Assembly (NCBI GenBank): GCA_040391785.1
Contig: JBEBXH010000007.1
Coordinates: forward strand, 55,416 to 119,415
DNA: 64,000 bases
Source: UBA5239 sp040391785
GTDB taxonomy: Bacteria; Verrucomicrobiota; Lentisphaeria; Victivallales; Victivallaceae
Direction: 5' to 3'
The position numbers and the translations under genes were made by a program. The notes beneath the pieces were generated by a model that saw only the letters and a program-made list of their open reading frames with translations, was not told the origin of the DNA and did no database searches. Below are positions 8,530-16,807 of the stretch, in pieces. How positions within the stretch are numbered: the first letter of the stretch is position 1; every line of letters begins with the position of its first letter.

Positions 8530-9314
8530 TTTCGGTTTCTCGTTGAGCCGGCGGGCAGGCAGAACGGCATACCGTCTTTCGCCGTGCTGATCTCCGGCTC
8601 AATCTCAAAAATATCACGCAGAATTTCCGCCTTCATCAATTCCATCGGCGTGCCCTCGTACCGGACCGTGCCCTCTTTCATCAGAATCAGCTTGTCCGAA
8701 TACCGCGCCGCCAGATTCAAATCATGCAGCACCATCACCACCGTCATGCCATATTTCTGATTCAGCATCCGCACCATTTCGATGATCTCGAACTGACAGC
8801 AGATATCCAGAAATGTCGTCGGTTCATCCAGCAGCAACACCTTCGGCTCCTGCGCCAGGGTCATGCCGATCCACGCGCGCTGGCGTTCGCCGCCGGACAG
8901 CGTGGAAATACGCCGTTTACGCAGCTCGTCCATGCGCGTCATCTTCAACGCATCATCGATTACCCGGCGGTCGTGTTCGGTACTCATCAGCGCGATTCTG
9001 CGGTGTGGGAAACGCCCGTATGCCACCAATTCCTCCACCGTAAGCTCGCCGGACGCCTGATGCAGCTGCGGCAGAATCGCCATGGAACGCGCCAGTTCGC
9101 CGGTTTTGTAATCCCGGATCGGACGGTCGTTCAGCAGCACCGTGCCCGCAGAAGGTTTGAGGAGCCGTCCGATCACTTTTAACAGCGTCGATTTGCCGCA
9201 GCCGTTCGGGCCCAGCAGCGTGGCGATACTGCCGTCCGGCACCGCGAAATCGATGCCGTCCAACACGGTTTTGTGGCCGTAGCCGGCCTTGATTGATTGA
9301 ACATCAAGCTTCAT
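8526..9314 (-). CDS. btuD: ABC transporter ATP-binding protein, probably for cobalamin/cobinamide
   Basis: This 262-residue ATPase has Walker A GPNGCGKST, signature LSGGERQRAWIG, Walker B VLLLDEPTTFLD and a switch His in VLHDLNLA. It belongs to the FepC/BtuD/FhuC group that energises vitamin B12, heme and iron-chelate import. Its start overlaps the end of the permease gene by 11 bases, so translation is coupled. Sequence alone does not separate iron from B12 transporters; the cobalamin riboswitch ahead of the operon decides for corrinoid. Confidence 0.85.
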   Translation of the reverse strand: MKLDVQSIKAGYGHKTVLDGIDFAVPDGSIATLLGPNGCGKSTLLKVIGRLLKPSAGTVLLNDRPIRDYKTGELARSMAILPQLHQASGELTVEELVAYGRFPHRRIALMSTEHDRRVIDDALKMTRMDELRKRRISTLSGGERQRAWIGMTLAQEPKVLLLDEPTTFLDICCQFEIIEMVRMLNQKYGMTVVMVLHDLNLAARYSDKLILMKEGTVRYEGTPMELMKAEILRDIFEIEPEISTAKDGMPFCLPAGSTRNRN

Positions 9315-10311
9315 AATGGTGCCTCCTCAGAAGCCACAGGAAAAACGGCGGCCCCAGCATCGCCATGATGATCCCGACCGGCAGCTCCACCGGTTCCATC
9401 ACGGTCCGTCCGATCGTGTCGCAGATCACCACCAGAAAAGCCCCGAACAGCGCCGAGGCCGGCAGCAGATAACGGTTGTCCGTGCCGATCACCATCCGCA
9501 CCATGTGCGGCGCGATCAGTCCCACGAACCCCAGCAATCCGACCACACTGACCGCCGCCGCCGCCAGCAGTGCCGCCACTCCGATCAGCAGAAAACGGAT
9601 CAGTTCCACGCGCAGCCCCAGCCCAATGGCGACTTCATCGCCCAGCGCCAGGATATTGAGTTTGTGGCTCAGCAGAAAGGCCAGCAGAAAACCGGCCGCC
9701 ATATAGTATTGTATTTCGCCGACGTGATTCCACGTCCGGACGGCCAGCGAGCCGACGGTGAAATTAAGCACCTCTCCGGCCTTGTCCGCGTGGAAGATCA
9801 TTACAGTACTGGTAAACGCCCCCAGCATGGCCGCCACCGCCACCCCGGCCAGAATCAGCCGGATCGGGCTGGCGCCGCGTTTCCACGCCAGCAAATACAC
9901 CAGCGCCGCCGTCAACAGCGACCCCAGAAACGCAAACGGTACCAGCAGAAACGAGAGCTGCGGCAGTGCCAGAATCACCAGCACCCCGGTCAATCCGCCC
10001 CCTGCCGACACCCCGATGATCCCCGGCGACGCCAGCGGATTACGCATCACCCCCTGCAGAATCGCCCCGGACACCGCCAGCGCCCCGCCCACCAGCGCCC
10101 CCAGAATAATCCGCGGCAGCCGGATCTGACAAACGATCTGATACGCGATTCCCTCGCGGTCGGTAAACAGGGCATTCAGGATTTGGTCCAGTGTGAATTC
10201 GACCGCCCCGAAGCACAGACTCAACAGGATGGAACCGGACAGCAGCACCGCCAGAATTACGATGATAATCAATCGGCCGGGAATACTTTGCAAGCGGTCT
10301 TTGAGACTCAT
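9304..10311 (-). CDS. btuC: ABC transporter permease of the FecCD/BtuC family, probably for cobalamin
   Basis: The 335-residue permease has about ten membrane helices and the family signatures QIRLPRIILGALVGGALAVS, GAILQGVMRNPLASPGIIG and LLGFVGLIAPHMVRM near the C-terminus (the coupling region for the ATPase). It is the first gene of a two-gene operon behind a cobalamin riboswitch. No substrate-binding protein (BtuF) gene is next to it and none is seen in the window, so the operon must borrow one from elsewhere. Confidence 0.85.
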   Translation of the reverse strand: MSLKDRLQSIPGRLIIIVILAVLLSGSILLSLCFGAVEFTLDQILNALFTDREGIAYQIVCQIRLPRIILGALVGGALAVSGAILQGVMRNPLASPGIIGVSAGGGLTGVLVILALPQLSFLLVPFAFLGSLLTAALVYLLAWKRGASPIRLILAGVAVAAMLGAFTSTVMIFHADKAGEVLNFTVGSLAVRTWNHVGEIQYYMAAGFLLAFLLSHKLNILALGDEVAIGLGLRVELIRFLLIGVAALLAAAAVSVVGLLGFVGLIAPHMVRMVIGTDNRYLLPASALFGAFLVVICDTIGRTVMEPVELPVGIIMAMLGPPFFLWLLRRHHYEA

Positions 10312-10329
10312 GTTTTACCTTTGTGTTAC

Positions 10330-10440
10330 GCGCACAATTGCACCTGATTAATCTTAAGGTTCACGGGATCTGGCTTATGTGCTGAACACATTCACAGTTG
10401 CGCGACAGCCCCCGAATTCCACGGGGTTCACCTGTTTCAC
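10330..10440 (-). promoter_or_regulatory. Cobalamin riboswitch
   Basis: Reading the reverse strand toward btuC, the leader contains GGTGAACCCCGTGGAATTC, then GGCTGTCGCGCAACTGTGA (about 10410-10391) and AAGCCAGATCCCG (about 10376-10364). These match the conserved core of cobalamin riboswitches (the CxGTCxCGCxACTGT segment and the B12 box AGCCAGxxxCC). The element ends about 20 bases before the btuC start, so it may act on translation or by early termination. It is short and somewhat divergent, but order and spacing of the conserved blocks fit. Confidence 0.8.
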
Positions 10441-10489
10441 TTAAGAGTGAGTAATATAGTCCTGTCTTTGCGGAATTGCAATCCCGATA

Positions 10490-11752
10490 TCAATTGTTGT
10501 TTTCAAAGACGGCGTAGTCGAGGTTATTCTCGCTTTTGCTGATGACGCAGGCGCAGATGGAGTCGCCGGTGATATTGATCGTGGTACGCATCATGTCGAT
10601 CAGGCGGTCCACGCCCATCAGGATGGCAATACCCTCCAGCGGCAGCCCGGCGGCCTGCAGTACCATCGCCAGCATGATGATGCCGGCACCCGGCACTCCG
10701 GCGGTTCCTACCGAAGCGATAATCGCCGTCGCTACTACTCCGACAAGCTGCGGCACGCTCAGCGCCACCCCGTAAAGCTGGGCGACGAAGAGAACCGCGC
10801 ACCCCTGCATGATGGCCGTGCCGTTCATATTGATCGTGGCCCCCAGCGAGAGCACCAGCGTGGCCAGACGCTCGGGGATGCCGATCCGCCGGACCATGGT
10901 TTCGATGTTGAGCGGGAGCGCCGCGTTGCTGCTGGAGGTGGAGAAACCGAGCACCATGACCGGGAAGTATTTGCGGAAAAAGCGCAGCGGCGAGAGCCCC
11001 GCGTAGAGCTTCAGCAGCGGCGCATAACCCAGCACCACCAGCAGAATCATGGCGAGTCCGACGCACAGGATGTATTTCAGCAATGGCAAGATGGCTTCGA
11101 CGCCGAACTGGGCGAAGGTCCGCGCCATCAGCGAGAAAACGCCGATCGGCGCGAACAGCATGATCAGGTCGATGATTTTGATGTTGAAAAGGTTCAATTC
11201 CGTCATGATTTTTTTCAGCATGGCCGCTTTTTCGCCGAGCAGCGCCAGCGCCAGGCCGGAGAGAATGGCCACGAAAATGATCTGCAGCATGATTTCGTCG
11301 GTGAAGGAGCGGAAAATATTGCGCGGCACGATGTCGATGATGGTGTCGGCGATGGATTTGTTGCCGGAGGCCTGTTCGACCGTTTGTACGGCCGCGCTGA
11401 CTTTTTCCGGGTCCAGCCCGCTGCCGGGCGCGATGATCCAGGCGAGGCCAAGCCCCACCAGTACCGCTACGACGGTGGTCACCAGATACATGAGAAGCGT
11501 TTTCACGCCGATGCGCCCGAGCACCGTCGGGTTGTTCATCGACATGACCCCGGTGATCAGCGACACGAACACCACCGGCCCGACGATCAGCCGGAACGCG
11601 TTCAGAAAAATTTCACCGCAGACCCGCAGCGCTCCGTTTACCAGAACGGCATCGCGGAAGGTCCCGGCCGGCACAAAACTCAAAACCACGCCAAGCATAG
11701 ACCCCAGTACCATTCCGATCAGGATTTTGCCCGGCTGCGACATCTTTTTCAT
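10490..11752 (-). CDS. Dicarboxylate/amino acid:cation symporter (DAACS family)
   Basis: The 420-residue membrane protein carries the family hallmarks: the serine-rich hairpin STSSSNAALPLNIETM (residues about 270-285) and INMNGTAIMQG in the cation-binding helix. Members import glutamate, aspartate or C4-dicarboxylates with Na+ or H+. The specificity cannot be read. It is divergent from the FCD-type GntR regulator of cassette B, with about 185 bases between, so the regulator may also control it. Confidence 0.88.
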   Translation of the reverse strand: MKKMSQPGKILIGMVLGSMLGVVLSFVPAGTFRDAVLVNGALRVCGEIFLNAFRLIVGPVVFVSLITGVMSMNNPTVLGRIGVKTLLMYLVTTVVAVLVGLGLAWIIAPGSGLDPEKVSAAVQTVEQASGNKSIADTIIDIVPRNIFRSFTDEIMLQIIFVAILSGLALALLGEKAAMLKKIMTELNLFNIKIIDLIMLFAPIGVFSLMARTFAQFGVEAILPLLKYILCVGLAMILLVVLGYAPLLKLYAGLSPLRFFRKYFPVMVLGFSTSSSNAALPLNIETMVRRIGIPERLATLVLSLGATINMNGTAIMQGCAVLFVAQLYGVALSVPQLVGVVATAIIASVGTAGVPGAGIIMLAMVLQAAGLPLEGIAILMGVDRLIDMMRTTINITGDSICACVISKSENNLDYAVFENNN

Positions 11753-11851
11753 AGAGTTGCTCCCTTTGATTTACCGGCATACAGTAACGCACAACCACGA
11801 AATAATCAACTGCCGCGAGGCAAATTCTGCTGATTTAAGACACTTAAATAA

Positions 11852-11906
11852 AAATTGTCAACAATTTCTGAAAAAGTATTGACAATTCCGAAAAATCCGT
11901 TATAAT
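11852..11906 (+). promoter_or_regulatory. Promoter and operator of cassette B
   Basis: A promoter TTGACA (11879-11884), 16 bases, TATAAT (11901-11906) reads toward the GntR gene. Just upstream, AAATTGT-CA-ACAATTT (11852-11867) is an inverted repeat with the TTGTnnACAA core seen in operators of FadR-subfamily GntR proteins. Its place between two divergent genes would allow control of both. Confidence 0.65.
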
Positions 11907-11938
11907 ATTAATATTGAAGCACGATTTACAGGTATTTT

Positions 11939-12721
11939 ATGATGATAATGAAAAATGTCGAAACCGAAAAACAGCCGGCGGGGATCCTGGCACTGCAGCT
12001 TTTGATCGAAAAACTCAAGCGCGGTGACTTCAAACCGGGGCAGCCGATCCGCGAATCGGTGCTGGCCGACGAATTCGGTTTGAGCCGCAACGCAGTACGC
12101 GAAGCGCTGAACCAGATTGTCGGCTGGGATATTTTCGAATACATCCCCTATTGCGGCTACCGGCTGCGCAAATTCACGCTGTACGATTTCCTGGAGTGGC
12201 GCGAAATGCGCGAAGCGATCGAACCGCTCGCCGCCCGCCGCCTGGCCGCCTCGCGCCCCCCGGAAGTCTTGAAGGAACTGGAGAAGTATCTCGTGGAGTT
12301 CGAGAAAGAAGCTGCTTCCGGGAATCGTGATAATCAGAAGCTGACTATGCTCGATTTGAGTTTCCATTTGGCGGTGGTGGAAAATTGCGGCAACCGTCGT
12401 TTCAGCTATATGCAGACGGTCGGATATTTCATCGCGCAATTTTTCTTCGACAAAATCGGTGAAACCAACCTCGCCCTGCAAGTAAGCAACAGTACCAATC
12501 AGCATCTGCGCCCCGGCTTCAGCGAGCAGGACTACAAAGACCTGAATATGAAGCTTACCATCGACAAGCATCGGGAAATGCTCGCTCACATCAAAAACGG
12601 ACGCGAAGTTGAAGCTGAGCGCAGTTTTCGCGAGCATGCCGCCGACCAGGTTCACAACCTGAAAAAGGTGATTGAATATTTGAACCAGAACGAAACGAAA
12701 ACATTAATGCAGTATTTATAA
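11939..12721 (+). CDS. GntR-family transcriptional regulator, FadR/FCD type (cassette B)
   Basis: The 260-residue regulator has an N-terminal winged helix (ESVLADEFGLSRNAVREALNQI, residues about 40-60) and an all-helical FCD ligand domain (WREMREAIEPLAARRLAA; LDLSFHLAVVENCGN). FCD domains often bind organic acids such as uronates or other metal-chelating carboxylates. It is followed by the pseudopilin gene after 19 bases and is probably the first gene of an operon that ends with the symporter at 16800. In-frame ATGs at 11942 and 11948 are alternative starts. Confidence 0.88.
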   Translation: MMIMKNVETEKQPAGILALQLLIEKLKRGDFKPGQPIRESVLADEFGLSRNAVREALNQIVGWDIFEYIPYCGYRLRKFTLYDFLEWREMREAIEPLAARRLAASRPPEVLKELEKYLVEFEKEAASGNRDNQKLTMLDLSFHLAVVENCGNRRFSYMQTVGYFIAQFFFDKIGETNLALQVSNSTNQHLRPGFSEQDYKDLNMKLTIDKHREMLAHIKNGREVEAERSFREHAADQVHNLKKVIEYLNQNETKTLMQYL

Positions 12722-12740
12722 GCAAAATGAGGGAAACTTT

Positions 12741-13361
12741 ATGAAGAGTAATTCAATACAGGCAAAAATTTTCACACTTATTGAACTTCTTGTAGTGATA
12801 GCTATTATTGCAATATTGGCAGCAATGCTGTTGCCGGCCCTGAATCAAGCACGCGAAAAGGCCAAAGCCGCGAATTGCGTCAACAATCTCAAGCAAATGG
12901 GACTTGCCGTTCACAGTTATGCCGATGCCAACGCCGGGCAGTTGCCGCCAGTCGGTTCCTGGGGCGGTCAACCTTTCAGCGCCAGTCCGCGTTGGGACGG
13001 TTTGTTGGGTCTGCAACTTGGCGGAGTCGTCTGGCCGGATATCGGCGGGCGTAAATTTTTCATCTGCCCCAGCGCTCCGCCGGTGGCGGCAAGCATCGTA
13101 CCGAACAATCTTGTCTACAACCAGATATTCGCCAATCAGCAGCTTGACAAGTTGCGCGATATCAGCAATATACCGGTACTGATGGAATCATTCGATGCCG
13201 GAGAGCTTTTCAAAGGCGCCGCCAATTTCGGCAGTGGGCTCAAAACCTTGTTGAATACCCCCGCCACAATCAAGCGGCATCACAATAACGGGTTCAATGT
13301 CCTTTTCGGCGATGGCCATGTCGGCTGGATCAATGATGCGGAAAAACTAAACTTCAATTAA
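12741..13361 (+). CDS. Pseudopilin-like protein with H-X9-DG motif (cassette B)
   Basis: The 206-residue protein has leader MKSNSIQAKI, then FTLIELLVVIAIIAILAA with Glu+5. The residue before Phe is Ile rather than Gly. The helix is followed by NQAREKAKAANCVNNLKQMG, the usual continuation in this protein group. The motif H-NNGFNVLFG-DGHVGW is near the C-terminus. A GAGGGA ribosome site precedes the ATG. It lies 19 bases behind the GntR gene and 8 bases before the secreted protein gene. Confidence 0.85.
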   Translation: MKSNSIQAKIFTLIELLVVIAIIAILAAMLLPALNQAREKAKAANCVNNLKQMGLAVHSYADANAGQLPPVGSWGGQPFSASPRWDGLLGLQLGGVVWPDIGGRKFFICPSAPPVAASIVPNNLVYNQIFANQQLDKLRDISNIPVLMESFDAGELFKGAANFGSGLKTLLNTPATIKRHHNNGFNVLFGDGHVGWINDAEKLNFN

Positions 13362-13369
13362 GGAATCTC

Positions 13370-15025
13370 ATGAAAAGACTGATTACTATCCTCTCCGTTT
13401 GCGGCTTTTCCCTGTTCGCCGGAATCGATCAGATGCAGCCGGTGCCGCAGCACTTCGCCTCGCTGAATGAAAACTTCTCGGTGGGCCAGAAATTTGTGCC
13501 GTCATTGGAGAATATCACCACTGTTTCCGTTTATCTGCGGGCCCCCGCTTCGTCCGGGGAAGTCCAACTCAGTATCCGCAAAGAATGGCACGGCGAGATC
13601 TTGTCTTCGGCGAAAATTTCCACGGATGCGATTCCGCGCCCGTCCGGCTGGGTGACGTTTCAGCTTGCCCAACCGTTAGTTGCAAAAGCGGGAGAACCGT
13701 TGTATTTCCGACTGGACAGCCGCTTGCCGGCTTCGGCAAATTGCGGCGTTGCTTTCGGTAAAGATTATTTCTTTGACCTGTATCCGCAAGGTACAATGAC
13801 CACCTGTTGGATGCGCGGCAAACCCAAAGATGTCGATTCGGCAGATCTGGCTTTTAAGGTATTTTCCGGAGCCGACGCCGAAAAAAACGTTGAAACCACG
13901 TCCAAGCTGTTTTTCATCAACATCGATTACAGCGATAATTTCAATCTGGATTGGGCCGGGCCAAACGGCTTCGGCGGTGCGCGCAAGCTGACGCCGCAGG
14001 AAGAAATCCGGGAAACGATGCGGCACCTGAAAAGCCTCGGCGTTGACGGCGTATTGTGGCGCGTTCATGCCCTGGGCGAACTGTATCACACGAAGATCGG
14101 CACGGTTTTCACCAAAACGCGCAGCAATAGCCGTTACGACGATAAACTGGCCGAGGCAATCGAGGTTTGCGATCCGCTGGCCGAAGCGGTGAAATACGGC
14201 CGGGAATTCGGGATTAAAGTGTATGCCTGGACATTGCTGAACGATGATGGAAAAACGCCGGATAAAGTCGCTGATTTCCTGAAAAAGAACCCGCAATTCC
14301 AATGGAGCACCCGCGACGGCAAATATCTGAGCGGTGTCCCCTGTTACGCCTACCCGGAAGTACGTGCATACCGTCTGGGCCTGATGGAAGAGTTGATGAG
14401 TTATGGCGTGGATGGGGTCTTCATGAGCACCCGCAGCCACACGACTGGATTCGGTGAAAAAGTTTTGCTCGAATATGGCTTCAATCAACCGGTGGCGGAT
14501 GCTTTCCAGAATCGCTACGGCGTCGATATTTTGAACGATTTCAATGCGGAGCGCGACGGTACGAAATTGATTAAACTGCGCGCCGAATTGATGAATGAAT
14601 TTTACCGCGAAGTCAAGGTGCTGCGAGACCGTAAATATCCCCAGGTGAAACTCGCCGCCGACCTGACCCATCTGCCTCAGGACTGGCCGATATGGGTCAA
14701 CGAAAAACTCGTCGATTATATCATGGTCAATTCCGTCAGCGGCAACTATGGAATCATACCGGCGGACGAAGAATACCGGGATATCGCCGACTTCTATGCG
14801 GATGCCGCCCGCCCGACCGAAGTGATGATGTGGATTCAACTGGTCAACTACAAACAACGTATTATGCACAGCAAAGAAGAACTTTACCGCGACATCCTGT
14901 ATCTGGGGCATTCCCGGGCGGCAGGCGGCGTCCTGCACGAGCATTGCTCGATGATCAAAGATCCGGAAGATTTTGATCCCTATATTGTCCGTGCTCTTCG
15001 GGAAAGTTGGGGAAAAGATCGATGA
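13370..15025 (+). CDS. Secreted glycosidase-like TIM-barrel protein (cassette B)
   Basis: The 551-residue protein begins with a signal peptide (MKRLITILSVCGFSLFAG). Residues about 20-165 look like a beta-sandwich, possibly sugar binding. Residues about 175-540 look like a TIM barrel: LFFINIDYSDNFNLDW, RETMRHLKSLGVDGVLWRVH, FGIKVYAWTLLNDDG and VKLAADLTHLPQDW. The layout resembles family-10-like hydrolase domains (GHL10/DUF4015 type), but I cannot assign a CAZy family or a catalytic pair with confidence. Its stop overlaps the symporter start in an ATGA, so translation is coupled and the transporter probably takes up its product. Confidence 0.75.
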   Translation: MKRLITILSVCGFSLFAGIDQMQPVPQHFASLNENFSVGQKFVPSLENITTVSVYLRAPASSGEVQLSIRKEWHGEILSSAKISTDAIPRPSGWVTFQLAQPLVAKAGEPLYFRLDSRLPASANCGVAFGKDYFFDLYPQGTMTTCWMRGKPKDVDSADLAFKVFSGADAEKNVETTSKLFFINIDYSDNFNLDWAGPNGFGGARKLTPQEEIRETMRHLKSLGVDGVLWRVHALGELYHTKIGTVFTKTRSNSRYDDKLAEAIEVCDPLAEAVKYGREFGIKVYAWTLLNDDGKTPDKVADFLKKNPQFQWSTRDGKYLSGVPCYAYPEVRAYRLGLMEELMSYGVDGVFMSTRSHTTGFGEKVLLEYGFNQPVADAFQNRYGVDILNDFNAERDGTKLIKLRAELMNEFYREVKVLRDRKYPQVKLAADLTHLPQDWPIWVNEKLVDYIMVNSVSGNYGIIPADEEYRDIADFYADAARPTEVMMWIQLVNYKQRIMHSKEELYRDILYLGHSRAAGGVLHEHCSMIKDPEDFDPYIVRALRESWGKDR

Positions 15026-16800
15026 AGACTCTCTGGACGGATTACTTGATCATTGCCATCTACATACTGGTCGTGATCTGGATCGGCATCTATTTCTCGC
15101 GTGATAAAAAAACGTCGGAAAACTATTTACTCGGCGGACGCAATATGCCGTTCGTCGCCATCGGGCTGGCGTGCATGATGTCGCTGTTCAGCTCGATCTC
15201 GATCGTCATGGTACCGGGAGAGCTCTATAACCATGGGCTGACGCTGTTCGTGATCTCCGGCACGCTGGGGATGATTCTGCCGATACCGTTTTACCTGCTT
15301 TTCACCCGGTTTTATTTCAAGCTTGGGAGCTTCACGCCGTACGAATACCTGGAGTACCGTTACGACAAAACGGTGCGGGCGGTGGTGGCGTTTTCGTCGT
15401 TCTACACGCGGGTGATTTACATCGGCATGGTACTGTATACATCGGCCAAAATCTTTGAAGCGTCGTTCGGCTGGGCGCCGTGGTTTTCGATCCTGCTGGT
15501 GGCGGTGGTCGGTATCGTCTGCTGTTTCCTCGGCGGCAGCAAAGCGGTGGTCTGGACGGACGTATTTCAGGCGGTAATCACCTTCGGCGGGTTTGCCGCG
15601 GTGATCGGCATGCTTTGTTACAAAATCGACGGCGGAGCCGTGGCCGCGGTCAAAACCGCGCTCGCCGACGGGCACGGCGCGCCGCAGTTCGGCCAGGCCG
15701 AATTCTATTCGCTGAGCCCCTACGTACGGCTGCTTTTCTGGCTGCTGCTGTGGAGCGCGATCATCAATCCGCTGACCAACGCCTGCAGCGACCAGGTCTC
15801 GATCCAGCGTTTGCTGAGCACGAAAAACTGGAAGGAAGGGCTCAAATCGCAGGTCATCGCCGTAGCTTCGGGAGCGATTTTCAGCTATATTTTGTGGTTC
15901 ATCGGCATGGCGCTTTATACGTACTACAAACAGAGCCCCGATCCGCTGGTCGGGCCGGGCAAAGGAGACGCGGCGTTTTTCCGTTTTGTGGCGGAGTATT
16001 TGCCGTCGCCGCTCTCCGGTATTTTCATGGCGGCGATGCTGGCGGCAATCATGAGCACGGTGAGCGGTGCCACCAACTCCATGGCAGCGGTCTGGCTCAA
16101 GGAATTTCATCAGAAATTCATCAACAAAAACATGGACGCGGCGGGCGAATTCCGGGTGTCGCGCAACGCCACACTGATCATCGGCGCTTTCGCAGTGATC
16201 CTGGCGCTGGCACTGGATTTCTCCGGCAAATGGCTGGAACAGTCCGTGTCCGAGGTCGGTACGCTGTTCTGGCTGATCGGGGCCGCGATCCTGCCGGCGT
16301 TCCTCTTTGCGGTACTTTCCGGCCGTGCAAATTCGAAACTGATCTGGTGCTACACGTTTTTTGCGTTCGGCGAAGGGATCGCCATGAACGTCTGGTACGC
16401 GTTGTCGCGCTCATCGCTGCAGGCATGGGAAAAAGACCCTGCCGCAGGCTTCGGCTGGGCCGGAAAACTGGACTTCGCCTACGTCTGGCCGTGGCTCGCC
16501 GCCGGGCTCGTGCTGCTGACGCCGTATCTGGTGAAAACCTGGCGCGGCACCGTCAAATCCAAACTGTCGGTCCTGACCGGATTTATGCTGCTGGGCGCAG
16601 CCGAAGGAATGCTGATCTGGTATTTTTTCAGCAACGCCATGATCACCGATGTGCCGCAGGCGCGGAGCTTCGCGTTTTCGTTGCCAATCTCCTTCCTCGG
16701 AGCCTTTGTCATCCTCTGGTTCTGCCCCAAACAGCCGCGCGAAAAATATCAGGGCCTGACCCTCTCCACGCTGAACCAGGAAATCATCCGCAAAAACTGA
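15022..16800 (+). CDS. Sodium:solute symporter, SSS family (cassette B)
   Basis: The protein of about 592 residues has roughly 14 membrane helices and SSS-family features: YLLGGRNMPFVAIGLACMMS, YTPYEYLEYRYD-like motif (SFTPYEYLEYRYD) and a Na+-site region AAMLAAIMSTVSGATNSMAAVW. SSS proteins import sugars, myo-inositol, sialic acid, amino acids or acids with Na+. I chose the ATG at 15022, which overlaps the upstream stop (ATGA) behind GGGGAAAAG, rather than the in-frame ATG at 15007. It probably imports the product of the upstream secreted protein. Confidence 0.88.
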   Translation: MKTLWTDYLIIAIYILVVIWIGIYFSRDKKTSENYLLGGRNMPFVAIGLACMMSLFSSISIVMVPGELYNHGLTLFVISGTLGMILPIPFYLLFTRFYFKLGSFTPYEYLEYRYDKTVRAVVAFSSFYTRVIYIGMVLYTSAKIFEASFGWAPWFSILLVAVVGIVCCFLGGSKAVVWTDVFQAVITFGGFAAVIGMLCYKIDGGAVAAVKTALADGHGAPQFGQAEFYSLSPYVRLLFWLLLWSAIINPLTNACSDQVSIQRLLSTKNWKEGLKSQVIAVASGAIFSYILWFIGMALYTYYKQSPDPLVGPGKGDAAFFRFVAEYLPSPLSGIFMAAMLAAIMSTVSGATNSMAAVWLKEFHQKFINKNMDAAGEFRVSRNATLIIGAFAVILALALDFSGKWLEQSVSEVGTLFWLIGAAILPAFLFAVLSGRANSKLIWCYTFFAFGEGIAMNVWYALSRSSLQAWEKDPAAGFGWAGKLDFAYVWPWLAAGLVLLTPYLVKTWRGTVKSKLSVLTGFMLLGAAEGMLIWYFFSNAMITDVPQARSFAFSLPISFLGAFVILWFCPKQPREKYQGLTLSTLNQEIIRKN

Positions 16801-16807
16801 ATTGGTA

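Noticed and set aside
8526..10311. Iron-siderophore (Fec/Fhu) annotation of the ABC transporter
   Set aside because: Sequence alone would allow it, but the cobalamin riboswitch in the leader points to corrinoid transport.
9316..10347. A forward frame of about 340 codons opposite btuC
   Set aside because: It is rich in Gln, His, Arg and Pro, the typical antisense translation of a hydrophobic membrane protein gene.
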